Shown here: positions 35,401 through 45,679 of the stretch, piece after piece | Layout: each line of letters begins with the position of its first letter | Numbering within the stretch: position 1 is the first letter of the stretch | Source of the DNA: Achromobacter piechaudii NBRC 102461 | GTDB taxonomy: Bacteria > Pseudomonadota > Gammaproteobacteria > Burkholderiales > Burkholderiaceae_B | Reading direction: 5' to 3' | Length of the DNA stretch: 64,000 nt | Assembly: GCF_001571245.1 (NCBI RefSeq) | Contig: NZ_BCTK01000007.1 | Span: forward strand, 186,001 to 250,000 | The notes under the pieces: generated by a model | Told to the model about the DNA's origin: nothing | Databases searched by the model: none | Seen by the model: only the letters and a program-made list of their open reading frames with translations | Made by a program: the position numbers and the translations under genes

Positions 35401-35556
35401 GAACTGCGCCAGCCGCTGGGCCTGGTGATGGTGGGCGGCCTCTTGCTCAGTCAGGTGCTGACGCTGTTCACCACGCCGGTCATCTACCTGATGTTCGACC
35501 GCCTGTCGCGCCGATGGCGCGGCGTGCGCGAGCCGGCTGCCGGGGATGCGTCATGA
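32458..35556 (+). CDS. mdtB: RND efflux inner membrane transporter, MdtB type
   Basis: This 1032-residue resistance-nodulation-division pump has 12 membrane helices and two large periplasmic loops. Helix 1 begins [15 protein letters not shown]. The proton-relay region in helix 4 carries the Asp pair in [22 protein letters not shown] and [15 protein letters not shown] are conserved family markers. Together with the next gene it should form the mixed MdtBC trimer described in enterobacteria, which exports bile salts, novobiocin and similar compounds using proton motive force. It starts at GTG 32458. Confidence 0.93.
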   Translation: MSPSRLFILRPVATTLAMVAILIAGFIAYRMLPVSALPEVDYPTIQVVTLYPGASPDVMTSLVTSPLERQFGQMPGLNQMSSTSSGGASVITMQFNLTLPLDVAEQQVQAAINAASNLLPSDLPVPPTYNKVNPADAAVLTLAITSPTMPLPQVRDLVDTRVAQKLSQIPGVGLVSVAGGQRPAVRVQVNPQALAANGLAMSDLRTAIVGANVNQPKGNLDGPLRSTTINANDQLKSPTDYNDLIIAYKNNAPLRLSDVARAVEGAEDTRQAAWAGDKPAILLNIQRQPGANVIDVVNRIQTLLPQLRAALPATLDVTVVSDRTQTIRDSVEDVKFEMLLAVALVVMVTFVFLRSLTATLIPSVVVPLSLVGTFGIMYLAGFSINNLTLMALTIATGFVVDDAIVMIENIARHIEEGETPMQAALKGASQIGFTLISLTFSLIAVLIPLLFMTEVVGRLFREFAITLAVSILISLVVSLTLTPMMCARLLRAESEQKHGRFHTATGNFIDRVIAGYDRMLQVVLRHQPLTLLVALGTFALTVVLYLMVPKGFFPQQDTGLIQAITQAPQSISFPAMAERQQAAARLVLQDPDVQAVSSFIGVDGSNATLSAGRMQISLKPQAERTGNLRTVMERLQESLSKQDGLTVYMQPVQDLTIEDRVSRTQYQMTLSNPDLKVLSEWTPKLVDRLRQVPGLKDVTDDLQDDGLQTWVEIDRDAASRLGITAAIIDEALYDAFGQRLISTIFTQSNQYRVVLEVQPQFQMNPAALGQIHVPTAAGTQVPLSSVAHISEGRTVLAVNRLDQFPMVTVSFNLAPGASLSNAVEAITAAEAEIGMPASVETRFQGAALAFQNSLTSTLWLILAAVVTMYIVLGVLYESYIHPITILSTLPSAGVGALLALLISGTELDMIGIIGIILLIGIVKKNAIMMIDFALDAERKRGLSPRAAIHEAALLRFRPILMTTLAALFGALPLMLSTGTGAELRQPLGLVMVGGLLLSQVLTLFTTPVIYLMFDRLSRRWRGVREPAAGDAS

Positions 35557-38500
35557 TCATGTCGGCGCCCTTCATCGTCCGCCCGGTGGCGACCACGCTA
35601 CTTAGCATGGCGGTGGTGATGGCGGGGCTGCTGGCGTTCTTCCTGTTGCCGGTGGCGCCCCTGCCGCAGGTGGACATTCCCACGATCTCGGTGTCGGCCA
35701 GCCTGCCCGGCGCCAGCCCCGAGACCATGGCATCCAGCGTGGCCACCCCGCTAGAGCGTTCGCTGGGCAGCATCGCCGGCGTGACCGAGATGACCTCCAG
35801 CAGCACGCAAGGGTCGACCCGCATCACGCTGCAATTCGACCTGTCCCGCGACATCAACGGCGCCGCGCGCGATGTGCAGGCCGCCATCAACGCGGCCCGC
35901 TCGCTGCTGCCAACGGGCCTGCGCAGCAATCCGACGTATCACAAGTCCAACCCGTCGGACGCGCCCATCATGACGCTGGCGCTGACCTCCGACACGCTGG
36001 GCCAGGGCCAGCTGTACGACATTGCCTCGACAATCGTGGCGCAAAAACTGTCGCAGGTGGACGGCGTGGGCGAAGTCACCGTGGGCGGCAGTTCACTGCC
36101 GGCCGTGCGCGTCACGGTGCTGCCCGGCGCGCTGGCCAACCGCGGCGTGTCGCTGGACCAGTTGCGCAGCACGCTGGCCAACGCCAATGCGAACCGGCCC
36201 AAGGGCGTGCTGGAAAACGATCGCTACCACTGGCAGATCATGGTCAGCGACCAACTCAGCCGCGCCGAGCAATACCGGCCGCTGATCGTCGCGTGGAAGG
36301 ACGGCGCGCCGGTGCGCGTGTCGGACGTGGCCAAGGTCGAGGATTCCGTTGAAGACCTGTACCAGACCGGCTTCTTCAACGACCGCAAGGCCATCCTGAT
36401 GATCCTGCGCCGGCAGGCCGACGCCAACATCATCGAAACCGTGAACGCCGTGCGCGCGCAACTGCCCATGCTTCAGTCGCTGATGCCGGCGGACGTGAAC
36501 ATGACGGTCGCGCAGGACCGCACGCCCAGCATCCGGGCGTCGCTGCATGAGGCCGAGCTGACGCTGATCATCGCGGTGGGCCTGGTCGTGCTGGTGGTGC
36601 TGCTGTTCCTGCGCCGCTGGCGTGCGGCCATCATCCCCAGCGTGGCGGTGCCGGTATCGCTGATCGGTACCTTCTGCATCATGTATATGTGCGGCTTCAC
36701 GCTGAACACCATTTCGCTGATGGCGCTGATTGTGGCGACCGGCTTCGTGGTGGACGACGCCATCGTGGTGCTGGAAAACATCATGCGGCACGTCGAAAAC
36801 GGCATGTCGCCGATGCGGGCGGCGCTGCGCGGTTCGCGCGAGGTGGGCTTCACGGTGTTGTCGATGAGCCTGTCGCTGGTGGCGGTGTTCATTCCCATTT
36901 TGCTGATGGGCGGCGTGGTCGGCCGCCTGTTCCGTGAATTCGCCGTGACGCTGTCGGCCGCCATCATGGTGTCGCTGGTGGTGTCGCTGACCTTGACTCC
37001 CATGATGTGCGCGCGCCTCTTGCGCCCCGAACCCAAGGACGCCAAGCCCCCAGGCCGGCTGGCGCGCTGGTCCGAGCGCGGCTTTGAGGCCATGCAGGAC
37101 GGATATCGACGCAGCCTGCGCTGGGCACTTGCGCACGGGCGGCTGATGATGCTGACGCTGGCGGTGGCGGTGGGCTTGAACGTCTATCTGTACATGGCCG
37201 TGCCCAAGGGCTTCTTTCCGCAGCAGGACACGGGCCAGTTGCTGGGCTTTTTCCGTGTCGACCAGGGCACGTCGTTCCAGGCCACCATTCCGAAGCTGGA
37301 CGCACTGCGCAAGATCGTGCTGGCGGACCCTGCCGTGCAGAGCATGACGGGCTACGCGGGCGGGCGCGGCGGCAGCAACAGCAGCTTCATGCAGATCCAG
37401 CTCAAGCCGCTGGAACAGCGCAAGGTGTCGGCCGACGTCGTCATCAACCGGCTGCGCGGCAAGTTGCAGAACATGCCGGGCGCGCGCATGTTCCTGGTGT
37501 CGCAGCAGGACATCCGCATTGGCGGGCGGCAAAGCCAGGGCTCGTATGACTACACGCTGATGTCGGGCGACCTGCAATTGCTGCGTACCTGGATGCCCAA
37601 GGTGCAGCAGGCCATGGCGAAGATTCCCGAAATCACCGATGTGGATACCGACGTCGAAGACAAAGGCCGCCAGATCAATCTGGTGATCGACCGCGAGGCC
37701 GCGACGCGGCTGGGCGTCAGCATGTCGACGATCTCGACGGTGTTGAATAATTCGTTCAGCCAGCGTCAGGTGTCGGTGATGTACGGGCCGCTGAACCAAT
37801 ATCACGTGGTGCTGGGCCTGGAGCCGAAGTTCGCGCAGGACATCGAATCGCTCAAAGACGTTGAAGTCATCACGCCGGCCGGCACGCGCGTGCCGCTGCT
37901 GGCTTTCGCGCGGCTGGAAAATGCCAACGCGCCGCTCAGCGTGCAGCACCAGGGTTTGTTCGTGGCCGATACCGTGTCGTTCAGCCTGGCGCCCGGGGTC
38001 TCGCTGGGCCAGGCCACCGCCGCCATCGATGCGGCCGTGGCGCGCATCGGCCTGCCTTCGGATCAGATCCAGGCGGGCTTCCAGGGCACGGCCGCCGCCT
38101 TGCAGCAAACGCTTGCGCAGCAGCCCTGGCTGATCCTGGCGGCGCTGGTCACGATGTATATCGTGCTGGGCATTCTGTACGAAAGCTTCGTGCATCCGCT
38201 GACCATTCTGTCCACGCTGCCATCGGCAGGGCTGGGCGCGCTGCTGGCGTTGTTGCTGGTGCGCCAGGACTTCACGCTGATCGCGCTGATCGGTGTCTTC
38301 CTGTTGATCGGCATCGTGAAGAAGAACGCCATCATGATGGTGGACTTCGCGCTGGAGGCCCAGCGCGTGCAGGGCCTGGCGCCGCGCGACGCCATTTTCC
38401 AGGCTTGCCTGACGCGCTTTCGCCCGATCATGATGACGACGATGGCCGCCATCTTCGGCGCGCTCCCGCTGGTGATGGCGACGGGCGCTGGCGTCGAGAT

Positions 38501-38666
38501 GCGCCAGCCGCTGGGCATCACCATCGTCGGCGGCCTTATCCTCAGCCAGATCCTGACGCTGTACACGACCCCCGTGGTCTATCTTTACCTGGACCGATTT
38601 CGCCTGTGGGCCGCGCAGCTGCGCACCCGGCGAAGCGACTCCCCTGCACCCATAGAACCTACATGA
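35553..38666 (+). CDS. mdtC: RND efflux inner membrane transporter, MdtC type
   Basis: This 1037-residue RND transporter is clearly related to the preceding one ([52 protein letters not shown]). ATG 35553 overlaps the mdtB stop (ATGA), so the pair is translationally coupled, in keeping with a heterotrimer. A second in-frame ATG lies 6 bases later. Its own stop overlaps the start of the outer membrane factor gene in the same way. Confidence 0.93.
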   Translation: MIMSAPFIVRPVATTLLSMAVVMAGLLAFFLLPVAPLPQVDIPTISVSASLPGASPETMASSVATPLERSLGSIAGVTEMTSSSTQGSTRITLQFDLSRDINGAARDVQAAINAARSLLPTGLRSNPTYHKSNPSDAPIMTLALTSDTLGQGQLYDIASTIVAQKLSQVDGVGEVTVGGSSLPAVRVTVLPGALANRGVSLDQLRSTLANANANRPKGVLENDRYHWQIMVSDQLSRAEQYRPLIVAWKDGAPVRVSDVAKVEDSVEDLYQTGFFNDRKAILMILRRQADANIIETVNAVRAQLPMLQSLMPADVNMTVAQDRTPSIRASLHEAELTLIIAVGLVVLVVLLFLRRWRAAIIPSVAVPVSLIGTFCIMYMCGFTLNTISLMALIVATGFVVDDAIVVLENIMRHVENGMSPMRAALRGSREVGFTVLSMSLSLVAVFIPILLMGGVVGRLFREFAVTLSAAIMVSLVVSLTLTPMMCARLLRPEPKDAKPPGRLARWSERGFEAMQDGYRRSLRWALAHGRLMMLTLAVAVGLNVYLYMAVPKGFFPQQDTGQLLGFFRVDQGTSFQATIPKLDALRKIVLADPAVQSMTGYAGGRGGSNSSFMQIQLKPLEQRKVSADVVINRLRGKLQNMPGARMFLVSQQDIRIGGRQSQGSYDYTLMSGDLQLLRTWMPKVQQAMAKIPEITDVDTDVEDKGRQINLVIDREAATRLGVSMSTISTVLNNSFSQRQVSVMYGPLNQYHVVLGLEPKFAQDIESLKDVEVITPAGTRVPLLAFARLENANAPLSVQHQGLFVADTVSFSLAPGVSLGQATAAIDAAVARIGLPSDQIQAGFQGTAAALQQTLAQQPWLILAALVTMYIVLGILYESFVHPLTILSTLPSAGLGALLALLLVRQDFTLIALIGVFLLIGIVKKNAIMMVDFALEAQRVQGLAPRDAIFQACLTRFRPIMMTTMAAIFGALPLVMATGAGVEMRQPLGITIVGGLILSQILTLYTTPVVYLYLDRFRLWAAQLRTRRSDSPAPIEPT

Positions 38667-40117
38667 TCCGACCCACGCCGTTCCGCTACGCCTTCCTTCC
38701 CCGCAGCGCCGTCACGCTGGCGCTGTGCGCGCTGCTTGGCGCATGCGCGGTAGGGCCCGATTACCAACGTCCGACGCTGGATGTGGGCGCATCCTACAAG
38801 GAAGGGCAGGGCCAGGAACAAGTGGAAGGCTGGAAGCCGGCACAGCCGCGCGACGATGCTGACCGTGGCAAGTGGTGGCAGGTGTACGGGGACGACACGC
38901 TGAACGGGCTGGTCGAACGGCTCAATACCTCGAACCAGACCATCGCGCAGGCCGAAGCCAATTACCGCCAGGCGCTGGGTCTGGTCCGAGCCGCGCGCGC
39001 CGGCTTCTATCCCACGGTGGGCGCAAGCGCGGGTATGTCGCGCGCGGGCGTGGGCACCGGGTCGTCGTCTTCGACGGGCAATGGCAGCAACGTGTCGAAC
39101 CAATATTCCGTGACCGGCAGCGTCAGCTGGGAATTGGACGTGTGGGGGCGCGTGCGCCGCAGCACCGAATCGTCCGAGGCCAGCGCCGCCGCCAGCCTGG
39201 CCGATCTGGCGGCCACGCGCCTGAGCGCGCAAGCCGCGCTGGTGCAGACCTATCTGCAACTGCGCGTGCTGGATGAACAGAAGCGCTTGCTGGAGGCCAC
39301 CGTCGCGGCGTATGAGAAGTCCTTGCAGCTGACGCAGAACCGCTATGAGGTGGGTGTGGCCGGTCAGGCCGACGTGGCCGTGGCGCGCACCCAGGTCGAG
39401 AGCACGCGCGCGCAGTCCATCGACCTGGACTGGCAGCGCGGCCAGTACGAACACGCCATCGCCGTGCTGATGGGCCAGGCGCCTTCTCAATTCAGTCTGC
39501 CGCCGGCGGTGTTCGCGTTGCAGTTGCCGCAGATTCCGGTGGGGCTGCCGTCCGAGCTGCTTGAGCGCCGCCCCGACATCGCTGCGGCCGAGCGCCGCGC
39601 GGCGGCCGCCAATGCGCAGATCGGCGTGGCCGAGGCCGCGTGGTTCCCGTCGCTGATCCTGTCCGCCGACGGCGGTTTCCGCAACGGCCAGTTCGCCGAG
39701 CTGCTGACCGCGCCCGCGCGCTTCTGGTCGCTTGGGCCGGCGCTGGCGTTGACGATCTTCGATGGCGGCGCACGCGCGGCGCAGGTCGAACAGGCGCGCG
39801 CTTCGTACGATGCGCAAGCCGCTGCGTATCGCCAGGCCGCGCTGGTGGGGCTGCGCGAAGTCGAGGACTACCTGATCCAGCTGCGCGTCATGGAAAACGA
39901 ACAGACCGTGCAGCGCCGCGCGCTGGAGTCGGCGCGCGAGTCGCTGCGCCTGATCCAGAACCAGTACAAGGCCGGTCTGGTGGACTACCTGAGCGTCGCC
40001 GTCGTGGACGCCACCGCGCTCAATAGCGAGCGCAATGCGTTAAGCCTCTTGGGCACGCGGCTGGTCGCCAGCGTGAACCTGATCGTCGCGCTGGGCGGCG
40101 GTTGGGAAGGGTCCTAG
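38663..40117 (+). CDS. Outer membrane efflux lipoprotein, NodT/OprM family
   Basis: This 484-residue TolC-like channel protein has a lipoprotein signal with lipobox LLGAC (Cys near 29), then AVGPDYQRP, the typical mature start of OprM/NodT proteins. Two outer membrane efflux repeats are visible ([19 protein letters not shown] and the C-terminal [21 protein letters not shown]), plus [18 protein letters not shown]. It forms the exit duct for the upstream RND pump and is coupled to it by an ATGA overlap. Confidence 0.93.
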   Translation: MIRPTPFRYAFLPRSAVTLALCALLGACAVGPDYQRPTLDVGASYKEGQGQEQVEGWKPAQPRDDADRGKWWQVYGDDTLNGLVERLNTSNQTIAQAEANYRQALGLVRAARAGFYPTVGASAGMSRAGVGTGSSSSTGNGSNVSNQYSVTGSVSWELDVWGRVRRSTESSEASAAASLADLAATRLSAQAALVQTYLQLRVLDEQKRLLEATVAAYEKSLQLTQNRYEVGVAGQADVAVARTQVESTRAQSIDLDWQRGQYEHAIAVLMGQAPSQFSLPPAVFALQLPQIPVGLPSELLERRPDIAAAERRAAAANAQIGVAEAAWFPSLILSADGGFRNGQFAELLTAPARFWSLGPALALTIFDGGARAAQVEQARASYDAQAAAYRQAALVGLREVEDYLIQLRVMENEQTVQRRALESARESLRLIQNQYKAGLVDYLSVAVVDATALNSERNALSLLGTRLVASVNLIVALGGGWEGS

Positions 40118-40145
40118 GGATAACGCGTAAACCTCTTCGCATTCG

Positions 40146-40174
40146 TTGACAAGTTTTTGGCGTCGGTTCCTAAT
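40146..40174 (+). promoter_or_regulatory. Putative sigma-70 promoter of the Bug receptor gene
   Basis: A consensus TTGACA -35 box (40146-40151) is followed after 17 bases by CCTAAT (40169-40174) as the best -10. The start point would fall near 40181, directly before the GTGACC palindrome, so a bound repressor would block initiation. Confidence 0.5.
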
Positions 40175-40175
40175 G

Positions 40176-40209
40176 CGTAAAAAAAGTGACCACACGGTCA
40201 CTTTTTACG
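40176..40209. promoter_or_regulatory. GTGACC-ACAC-GGTCAC palindrome, likely TetR operator, within an A/T-flanked hairpin
   Basis: The 6-4-6 palindrome GTGACCACACGGTCAC occupies 40186-40201. It is flanked by seven A on the left and five T on the right, extending the symmetry to CGT...ACG. The same 6-4-6 half sites occur at 50121-50136, at the head of the operon that contains a TetR gene, which argues for a shared operator. The T-run also makes it a plausible terminator for the RND operon ending at 40117, so it may do both jobs. Confidence 0.65.
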
Positions 40210-40283
40210 TTGAATCGTCATGCTGCACCGACGCCGAATTCCGTTTGATCACAAACATAAACTTCATGCGAAGGGGAAAGAGG

Positions 40284-41288
40284 ATGGGCTGGTCTTTTCA
40301 ATGGCGCACTGCCGCCCGGGCAGGACGTTGGAGCAGCGTGGCGGCCATCGCCACGCTGGCATTGTCGGCGGCTGCGTCCGCGCAGGGCTGGCCGACGCGG
40401 CCGATCACGCTGATCGTGCCGTTCCCGCCAGGCGGCACCACCGACCTGTTCGCGCGCACCATCGCGCAGCACATGGCGCCCGCGCTGGGACAGTCCATCG
40501 TGGTCGAAAACAAGCCGGGCGCGGCGGGCAACCTGGGCGTTGCCGCTGCCACGCGTGCGCCGGCCGATGGCTACACCATCGTGCTCGGTTCCGTCGGCAC
40601 GCAGAGCGTCAACCAGTTCCTCTACAGCAACATCGGCTTCAATCCGGCGACCGACCTGGTGCCGCTGGGCATGATCGCGTCCACGCCGAACGTCATGGCG
40701 GTGGCCGCCGACTCGCCCTGGCGCAACCTGGACGACGTGATGAAGGCCGTGAAGAAAGACCCGGGCAAGTATTCCTATGCCTCGCCGGGCATCGGCTCGT
40801 CGGTGCACCTGACCGGCGCGTATTTCGAGTCGCTGGCGGGCCTGCAAATGCTGCACGTTCCGTTCAAGGGATCGTCGGCCGCGATACCCGCCGTGATCGG
40901 CGGCCAGGTCGATATCCTGATGGATAACCTGCCCAGTTCCATGGCCTCGTTGAAGCCGGGCGGACGCCTGCGCGGCATCGCCGTGACGTCCGCCGAGCGC
41001 AGCCCGGCCGCGCCCGATCTGCCGACGATGGCCGAGGCGGGCCTGCCGGGTTTCGAGGTGACCGCATGGTCGGGTCTGTATGCGCCGCGCGGCACGCCCG
41101 CACCGGTCGTCGACAAGCTGGTGGCGGCCATGAAGCAGGCCTTGAAGTCGCCGGCGCTGCAAGAGTCTTTGGCGCAGGGTGGTGCGACGCCGGGCAATGT
41201 GTTCGGCGCGGACCTGGCGGCGTTCGAAGTCAAGGAACGCGCCAAGTGGGGTCAGCTGATCCAGAGCCGGGGCATCAAGGCCGACTGA
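40284..41288 (+). CDS. Tripartite tricarboxylate-type periplasmic receptor, Bug family
   Basis: This 334-residue protein has a signal peptide ending ASAQG and then WPTRPITLIVPFPPGGTTDLFARTIA, the hallmark start of Bug (TctC) receptors. Further family segments are VVENKPGAAGNLG, HVPFKGSSAAIPAVIGGQVDI and LPTMAEAGLPGFE. Bug proteins bind carboxylates or amides in the periplasm, often without a dedicated membrane partner nearby, and none is here. I chose ATG 40284 because AAGGGGA lies 8 bases before it; ATG 40266 is the alternative. A shared operator and a convergent operon for N-acyl-D-amino acid breakdown suggest a related ligand. Confidence 0.9.
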   Translation: MGWSFQWRTAARAGRWSSVAAIATLALSAAASAQGWPTRPITLIVPFPPGGTTDLFARTIAQHMAPALGQSIVVENKPGAAGNLGVAAATRAPADGYTIVLGSVGTQSVNQFLYSNIGFNPATDLVPLGMIASTPNVMAVAADSPWRNLDDVMKAVKKDPGKYSYASPGIGSSVHLTGAYFESLAGLQMLHVPFKGSSAAIPAVIGGQVDILMDNLPSSMASLKPGGRLRGIAVTSAERSPAAPDLPTMAEAGLPGFEVTAWSGLYAPRGTPAPVVDKLVAAMKQALKSPALQESLAQGGATPGNVFGADLAAFEVKERAKWGQLIQSRGIKAD

Positions 41289-41294
41289 CAGGAC

Positions 41295-41313
41295 GGGCGG
41301 CGGCTTGCCGCCC
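41295..41313. terminator. GC hairpin between convergent Bug receptor and dehydrogenase genes
   Basis: GGGCGGC-GGCTT-GCCGCCC forms a perfect 7-bp stem in the 31-bp space between the two convergent stop codons. It has no T-run longer than two. It is probably a bidirectional, weak terminator. Confidence 0.45.
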
Positions 41314-41319
41314 GCGCCT

Positions 41320-42570
41320 TCATTGCAATGCGAACGCGGCGGCCCCCACGGCGGGGTCGCGGCCTCGCATCAGGTCGGCCAGCATGCGCGCGCTGCCCAG
41401 CGCCAGCGTGAAACCCAGGCCGCCGTGGCCAGTGTTCAGCCACAGATTGCGATAGGGAGTGGCGCCGATCAACGGCTTGCCGTCGGGGCGGGCGGGGCGT
41501 AGCCCGGCCCAGGCTTCCGGCTCGCCCTTGGCATTGAGGTCAGGAAAGAACTGCGTCACGTCGCGCTCCAGGCTGCGCACGCGTTGCGGATCGACGCCGC
41601 CGCCGGCCGTGCCGATATCGACCATGCCTGCCACCCGCAGCCGCTGACCCAGCCGCGCGTAGACCACCTTGCGGCGGATGTCGCTGATGCTGGCAGTGGG
41701 TGCGATGCTGTCGGGCGTCAACTGGTAGGTCAGGCTGTATCCCTTGAGCGGATAGATGCGCAGGTTCAGCCCCAGCGGCCGCGCCAAAGTCTGGGCGCCC
41801 ATGCCGCTGGCCAGCACGAAGTGGTCGGCTGGTAAATCGCCGATGGTGGTGCTGGCGGCCGATACGCGTCCGCGCTCGTGCCGCAACGCCTTGACCCGCG
41901 TGTCGAAATAAAAACGCACGGGATCGGGCGCGGCGCGCAGGATGCGTTCCAGTTCCATGCACAGCCGCTGGCAGTCCCCCGCATCTTCGGTGGGCGTGTA
42001 CAGCGCTCCCTGGATGCTTGGGCCGATGCCGGCCAGCGCAGGCTCCATCGCCAGGCAGGCTTCGGCGCTCATCACCTGCTGTTCACAACCCAGCCCGGCC
42101 AGATATTCGCGCTGGGCCAGGGCCTGCCGATACGCGCCCGCGTCCTGGTAGACCAGCAGTTTGCCCGCCGATGAAAAATCGAAATCGGGCTGTTCGTTGC
42201 GCACCAGTTCGTGCACGCACAGTCGGCTGTACATGCCCAGTTCCAGCAGCTCGCGCGTGGTGGACCGGCTCTTGGCGCGGGTGCAGGCGCGCAGGAATTG
42301 CAGGCTCCAACGCCATTGATCGGGATCCAGCCTGGGCCGAAAGCGTAGCGGCGCGTCCTGCGCCAGCAGCCAGGACGGCAGCTTGGGCAGCACGGCGGGG
42401 TCGGCCAGCGGGGCGACGAAGCTATAGCTCAGTTGCGCGCCGTTGGCCATGCTGGTGGCCTGGCCCGGGCCAGAGCCGGCGTCCACTACGGTGACGCGAT
42501 GTCCTTCGCGATGCAGGAAGTAGGCGGTGGTCATGCCGACCACCCCCGCGCCAATCACTACGATGTGCAT
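41320..42570 (-). CDS. FAD-dependent D-amino acid dehydrogenase (DadA-like)
   Basis: This 416-residue DAO-family flavoprotein begins HIVVIGAGVVGMTTAYFLHREGHRVTVVD, the FAD-binding Rossmann motif with the terminal acidic residue. It ends with the FAD contact region LNTGHGGLGFTLALGSARMLADLM. Overall it matches DadA, which oxidises D-amino acids to keto acids and ammonia and feeds electrons to the respiratory chain. It is the last gene of the minus-strand operon, 22 bases after the D-aminoacylase, whose product would be its substrate. It ends in a convergent arrangement with the Bug receptor. Confidence 0.88.
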   Translation of the reverse strand: MHIVVIGAGVVGMTTAYFLHREGHRVTVVDAGSGPGQATSMANGAQLSYSFVAPLADPAVLPKLPSWLLAQDAPLRFRPRLDPDQWRWSLQFLRACTRAKSRSTTRELLELGMYSRLCVHELVRNEQPDFDFSSAGKLLVYQDAGAYRQALAQREYLAGLGCEQQVMSAEACLAMEPALAGIGPSIQGALYTPTEDAGDCQRLCMELERILRAAPDPVRFYFDTRVKALRHERGRVSAASTTIGDLPADHFVLASGMGAQTLARPLGLNLRIYPLKGYSLTYQLTPDSIAPTASISDIRRKVVYARLGQRLRVAGMVDIGTAGGGVDPQRVRSLERDVTQFFPDLNAKGEPEAWAGLRPARPDGKPLIGATPYRNLWLNTGHGGLGFTLALGSARMLADLMRGRDPAVGAAAFALQ

Positions 42571-42592
42571 GATGCTCCAGGTGATACGGGGT

Positions 42593-44092
42593 TCATGCTG
42601 CCCAGGCGGGCGTTTCAAAGCCGGGGGCGGCGCGGTCGTCGCCACGCAGCAGGCGGCCGGGCCGCGCGCCGGTGGGTGCGCCGTCCTGCTCGACCAGTTG
42701 GCCGTTGACCAGCACGGCGTGGATGCCGGTGGACGGCAAGGTCGGTTCGGCAAAGCTGGCCAGGTCGGCGACGGCGGCCGCGTCGAACACCACCACGTCG
42801 GCATAACAGCCCGCGCGCAGCACGCCGCGATCCTTCAGGCCGAACTGCGCGGCGGTCAGGCTGGTCATGCGGCGCACCGCCTCTTCCAGACCCAGCACGC
42901 GCATCTCGCGCACATAGCGCGCCAGCACGCGCGAAAACGCACCCCACAAGCGCGGATGCGGGCGCTGGTCGTGCGGCAGGCCATCAGAGCCGATCATGAC
43001 GCTGCCATGGCCGATGACGCGCTTGACGTCGGCTTCGTCCATCGAAAAGTAAATGGCGCCGCCTGGCGACAGTTCTTCGGCCAGGCGGGTGGGATCCTTG
43101 CCTTCGCGTTCGGCCAGTTCGCGCAGGTCCACGCCCTGGATCTCGGGCCGGGTCTGCGACCACGTGACGATGATTTTCTCGCCGGCCGCCACGCGGCGCG
43201 GTTCCAGGATGGTGGACGACGCCGCGTAGGGATACACGTCCATGCCCAGCGGCTGGTCGGCGCGCACGCGGTCGAACAGCGCGAGCGTCTGCGCGGTGCG
43301 GCCGTGGTTGTGCTTGCCCGTGACCTTGTGGTGCGACAGGATGGCCGGCACGTCGGCCGCGCGCCCAATCAGGAAGGCTTCTTCCATGGCGTCGCAGACG
43401 TGATCGGCCTCGTCGCGCAGGTGCGTGGTGTACAGGCCGCGCCAGGCCGACAGCGGCTCGGCCACGCCGATCACTTCTTCCGTGCTGGCGTGCATGGCCG
43501 TCGGATAGTAAAGCCCCGTGGACAGGCCCGCCGCGCCCGCCGCCATGGCCTCGTCCAGCGCGCGCCGCATGACGGCGATTTCGGCTTTGTCGGCGGGGCG
43601 GTCCAACCTGTCCATGGCCGAGACGCGCAGGCTTGAATGGCCCACCAGCGCCAGGCTGTTGACGGCGGCGGGCGCGGCGTCCAGCGCGTCGGCATAGTCC
43701 TGCATGCGCGCGAAGAGTTCGCCCGTGTGCTTGGCCAGCAGGTTCAGCGGCGGCGGCACCACGTCGCCGGGCGTGCGTACCGGCGCCAGGCTGATGCCGC
43801 AATTGCCGGTGACGACGGTGGTGATGCCCTGGCTGACTTTCGGCCGCATCAGCGGCGTGCCCAGCAGGGCGCGGTCATCGTGGGTGTGGCAATCGATGAA
43901 GCCGGGCGACACCACCTTGCCGGTGGCGTCCACGCGGCGTCGCGCGCGCCAGTGCGTGCCATCGCCGATGGCGGCGATGCGTTCGCCCTGAATGGCGAGG
44001 TCCGCGCGCTGGGCCGGGCCGCCCAGGCCGTCGGCGATCTGGCCGCCGGTGATGATGATGTCGTATTCGTGCTGGTCGTTGTGCGCGGGCAT
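42593..44092 (-). CDS. N-acyl-D-amino-acid deacylase (D-aminoacylase)
   Basis: This 499-residue amidohydrolase releases D-amino acids from N-acyl-D-amino acids. The metal site known from the Alcaligenes enzyme is present: His69 and His71 in DCHTHDD, Cys98 in TGNCGIS, His224 in THLRDE, His254 in LSHHKVTG and Asp370 in IGSDG. I took ATG 44092; the frame is open into the TetR gene but without homology. There is no signal peptide, so it acts in the cytoplasm after import. It follows the TetR gene by 7 bases and precedes the DadA-like gene, which would oxidise the released D-amino acid. Confidence 0.92.
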   Translation of the reverse strand: MPAHNDQHEYDIIITGGQIADGLGGPAQRADLAIQGERIAAIGDGTHWRARRRVDATGKVVSPGFIDCHTHDDRALLGTPLMRPKVSQGITTVVTGNCGISLAPVRTPGDVVPPPLNLLAKHTGELFARMQDYADALDAAPAAVNSLALVGHSSLRVSAMDRLDRPADKAEIAVMRRALDEAMAAGAAGLSTGLYYPTAMHASTEEVIGVAEPLSAWRGLYTTHLRDEADHVCDAMEEAFLIGRAADVPAILSHHKVTGKHNHGRTAQTLALFDRVRADQPLGMDVYPYAASSTILEPRRVAAGEKIIVTWSQTRPEIQGVDLRELAEREGKDPTRLAEELSPGGAIYFSMDEADVKRVIGHGSVMIGSDGLPHDQRPHPRLWGAFSRVLARYVREMRVLGLEEAVRRMTSLTAAQFGLKDRGVLRAGCYADVVVFDAAAVADLASFAEPTLPSTGIHAVLVNGQLVEQDGAPTGARPGRLLRGDDRAAPGFETPAWAA

Positions 44093-44099
44093 GAAGGGC

Positions 44100-44762
44100 T
44101 CAGGTGTCCGGAGTGACGGCCGGCGACTTGGCCCGGCGCGCCTCGAGGTTGGCAAGGGATTCGGTATTCAAGGCCTCTGGAAAGCCATGGGCCACCAGGT
44201 GTTCCAGCGCGTTGCCGATCCGGTCCCAGCCTTCCTGCGTGCGCAGCGGCACGCCCAGGAAATGGGATTCGGTCTTGCCGCGCAGCATCAGGTACAACAC
44301 GCCCGCCAGCATGACGCTGACCATCGCGGGCATGTCCACGTCGGGCGCCAGGCCGTCGACGCGGTCGATGAAGCCCCGCGCCGCGCGTTCGCGCCGTTCG
44401 GCCAGCGGGGCCGACACTTCGTTGCGTTCGATGAGTTCCCAGCGGCGCACTTCGCGCAGGGTTTCGTTGCCCGCCAGTGCGTCGATCTGCGCGCGCAGCA
44501 TCGACAGCACCAGTTCGCCGGGCGTGCGCTGGCTGGACTCGTCGGCCGCCAGCAGATCGGGATTGCGCGTCCAGAAGTCCTGCTCCTGCATCCAGGCCAG
44601 CATCAGGCCGGGCATGCCGTCGAAGTAGCGGTAGATCAGCTCTTTGCTGACCCCCGCGCGTTTGGCGATGGCGTTGATGCCCACGCCGCCCATGCCAGTT
44701 GCAAGGATCTGGTCTTGCAGCGCTTGAAGGATCTGTCTCTCGGTGTTCTCGCGGCGGGACAT
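44100..44762 (-). CDS. TetR/AcrR family transcriptional regulator
   Basis: This 220-residue protein has an N-terminal helix-turn-helix at about residues 10-55 (ERQILQALQDQILATGMGG, then INAIAKRAGVSKELIYRYFDG). A helical ligand-binding domain follows, beginning with LMLAWMQEQDFW. It is the sixth gene of an eight-gene operon, 3 bases after the unrecognised gene and 7 before the D-aminoacylase. TetR proteins bind short palindromes as dimers. The GTGACC-N4-GGTCAC sites at 40186 and 50121, flanking exactly this gene block, are its likely operators. The inducer is probably the transported compound or a product. Confidence 0.9.
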   Translation of the reverse strand: MSRRENTERQILQALQDQILATGMGGVGINAIAKRAGVSKELIYRYFDGMPGLMLAWMQEQDFWTRNPDLLAADESSQRTPGELVLSMLRAQIDALAGNETLREVRRWELIERNEVSAPLAERRERAARGFIDRVDGLAPDVDMPAMVSVMLAGVLYLMLRGKTESHFLGVPLRTQEGWDRIGNALEHLVAHGFPEALNTESLANLEARRAKSPAVTPDT

Positions 44763-44765
44763 GGC

Positions 44766-45677
44766 CTACTCCTTCATGAGGATAAGGGAGCGGGCGGGGT
44801 CCGGCGTACCGGTCACCCGCCCGTCGGCCAGGTCGGCGATGAGTTCGCTGACGGTGTGGCCGATACGCCCGCCATCTTGCCAGACTTCGCTGCCCAGGTA
44901 GACGGCGTTGGCGCGTCGCGGGCTGCGCGGCAGCGTGGGGTCGGCCTGTTCAATTGCAAGAATGCGCCTTTGCGCGTCGATATGCACGCGATCATGAGCC
45001 GTGTAGGTGATGGGTGTGTTCGGGGACAGCGTCAGCGCGCGAGTGGACGCAGTTTCACCAGTCAAGGCGTACCAGGCCAAGTCCACCATGGCTTGCGCCA
45101 GCGGCGCACAGGGGTGGATGGAGTTATGCAGCACCGCCACGCGGCATTGGCCGTTGTCGCGGTGCGCGCAGCCGTGATCGGGGCGGCGCGCGACCCGCGC
45201 CGTATTGCCCCAACCCAGCTCGCCGTTGGCCGATAACGCGATCAGGCCCGCATCCACTTCGGGATGCGCGGCGAGCATCTGCGAGACCGCGTCGGCGGGA
45301 GGCACGCCGCTGCCCATCAGATGCAGCGCGGCCTGGTTCAGCGCCACGCCGTCGACCCCTGGCCGGTTGGGCAGGCGATGGCCGGTGACCAGGCCCACTC
45401 CATCCGCGCCGGGCAGGAATTGCACCAGCGGTTCGGGCCGGTCGGGTCCGCTTTCGATCAAGGCCGCGCGCCGCGCCTGCAACCAGTCATCGGGCAGGTC
45501 CAGCGCGGTCACGCCGCCGCGTTGGCATGAGGCGTGGTGCACGCGGCCTGCATCGTTCATGATGGCGAACACCGCGAAGCCGCCGATGGCGCCATGGCCC
45601 ATCAGCTCGGCCGCCAGCGCTGCCGCGCGCACCGCCGCGCCCGCGTTTTCCCCCGCCGCTGCTACGCCGATCGTCAT
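44766..45677 (-). CDS. Unrecognised protein in the N-acyl-D-amino acid operon (303 residues)
   Basis: I do not recognise this family with confidence. The 303-residue protein has no signal peptide or membrane segment. The N-terminus (MTIGVAAAGENAGAAV, then AVFAIMNDAGRVHHASCQRGG) and GLIALSANGELGWGNTARV look faintly like beta-strand and hairpin parts of an N-terminal nucleophile hydrolase. No proven catalytic residue can be named. A Cys/His-rich stretch (DHGCAHRDNGQCRV) stands out in mid-chain. It begins 2 bases after the second permease stop and ends 3 bases before the TetR start, so it is fully embedded in the operon. A hydrolase or accessory role for the imported compound is inference. Confidence 0.8.
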   Translation of the reverse strand: MTIGVAAAGENAGAAVRAAALAAELMGHGAIGGFAVFAIMNDAGRVHHASCQRGGVTALDLPDDWLQARRAALIESGPDRPEPLVQFLPGADGVGLVTGHRLPNRPGVDGVALNQAALHLMGSGVPPADAVSQMLAAHPEVDAGLIALSANGELGWGNTARVARRPDHGCAHRDNGQCRVAVLHNSIHPCAPLAQAMVDLAWYALTGETASTRALTLSPNTPITYTAHDRVHIDAQRRILAIEQADPTLPRSPRRANAVYLGSEVWQDGGRIGHTVSELIADLADGRVTGTPDPARSLILMKE

Positions 45678-45679
45678 CG

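Noticed and set aside
40176-40209. Reading this hairpin only as the terminator of the RND operon
   Set aside because: It could terminate, but identical palindrome arms at 50121 without T-runs argue that the core is a protein-binding site, so I listed it as regulatory.
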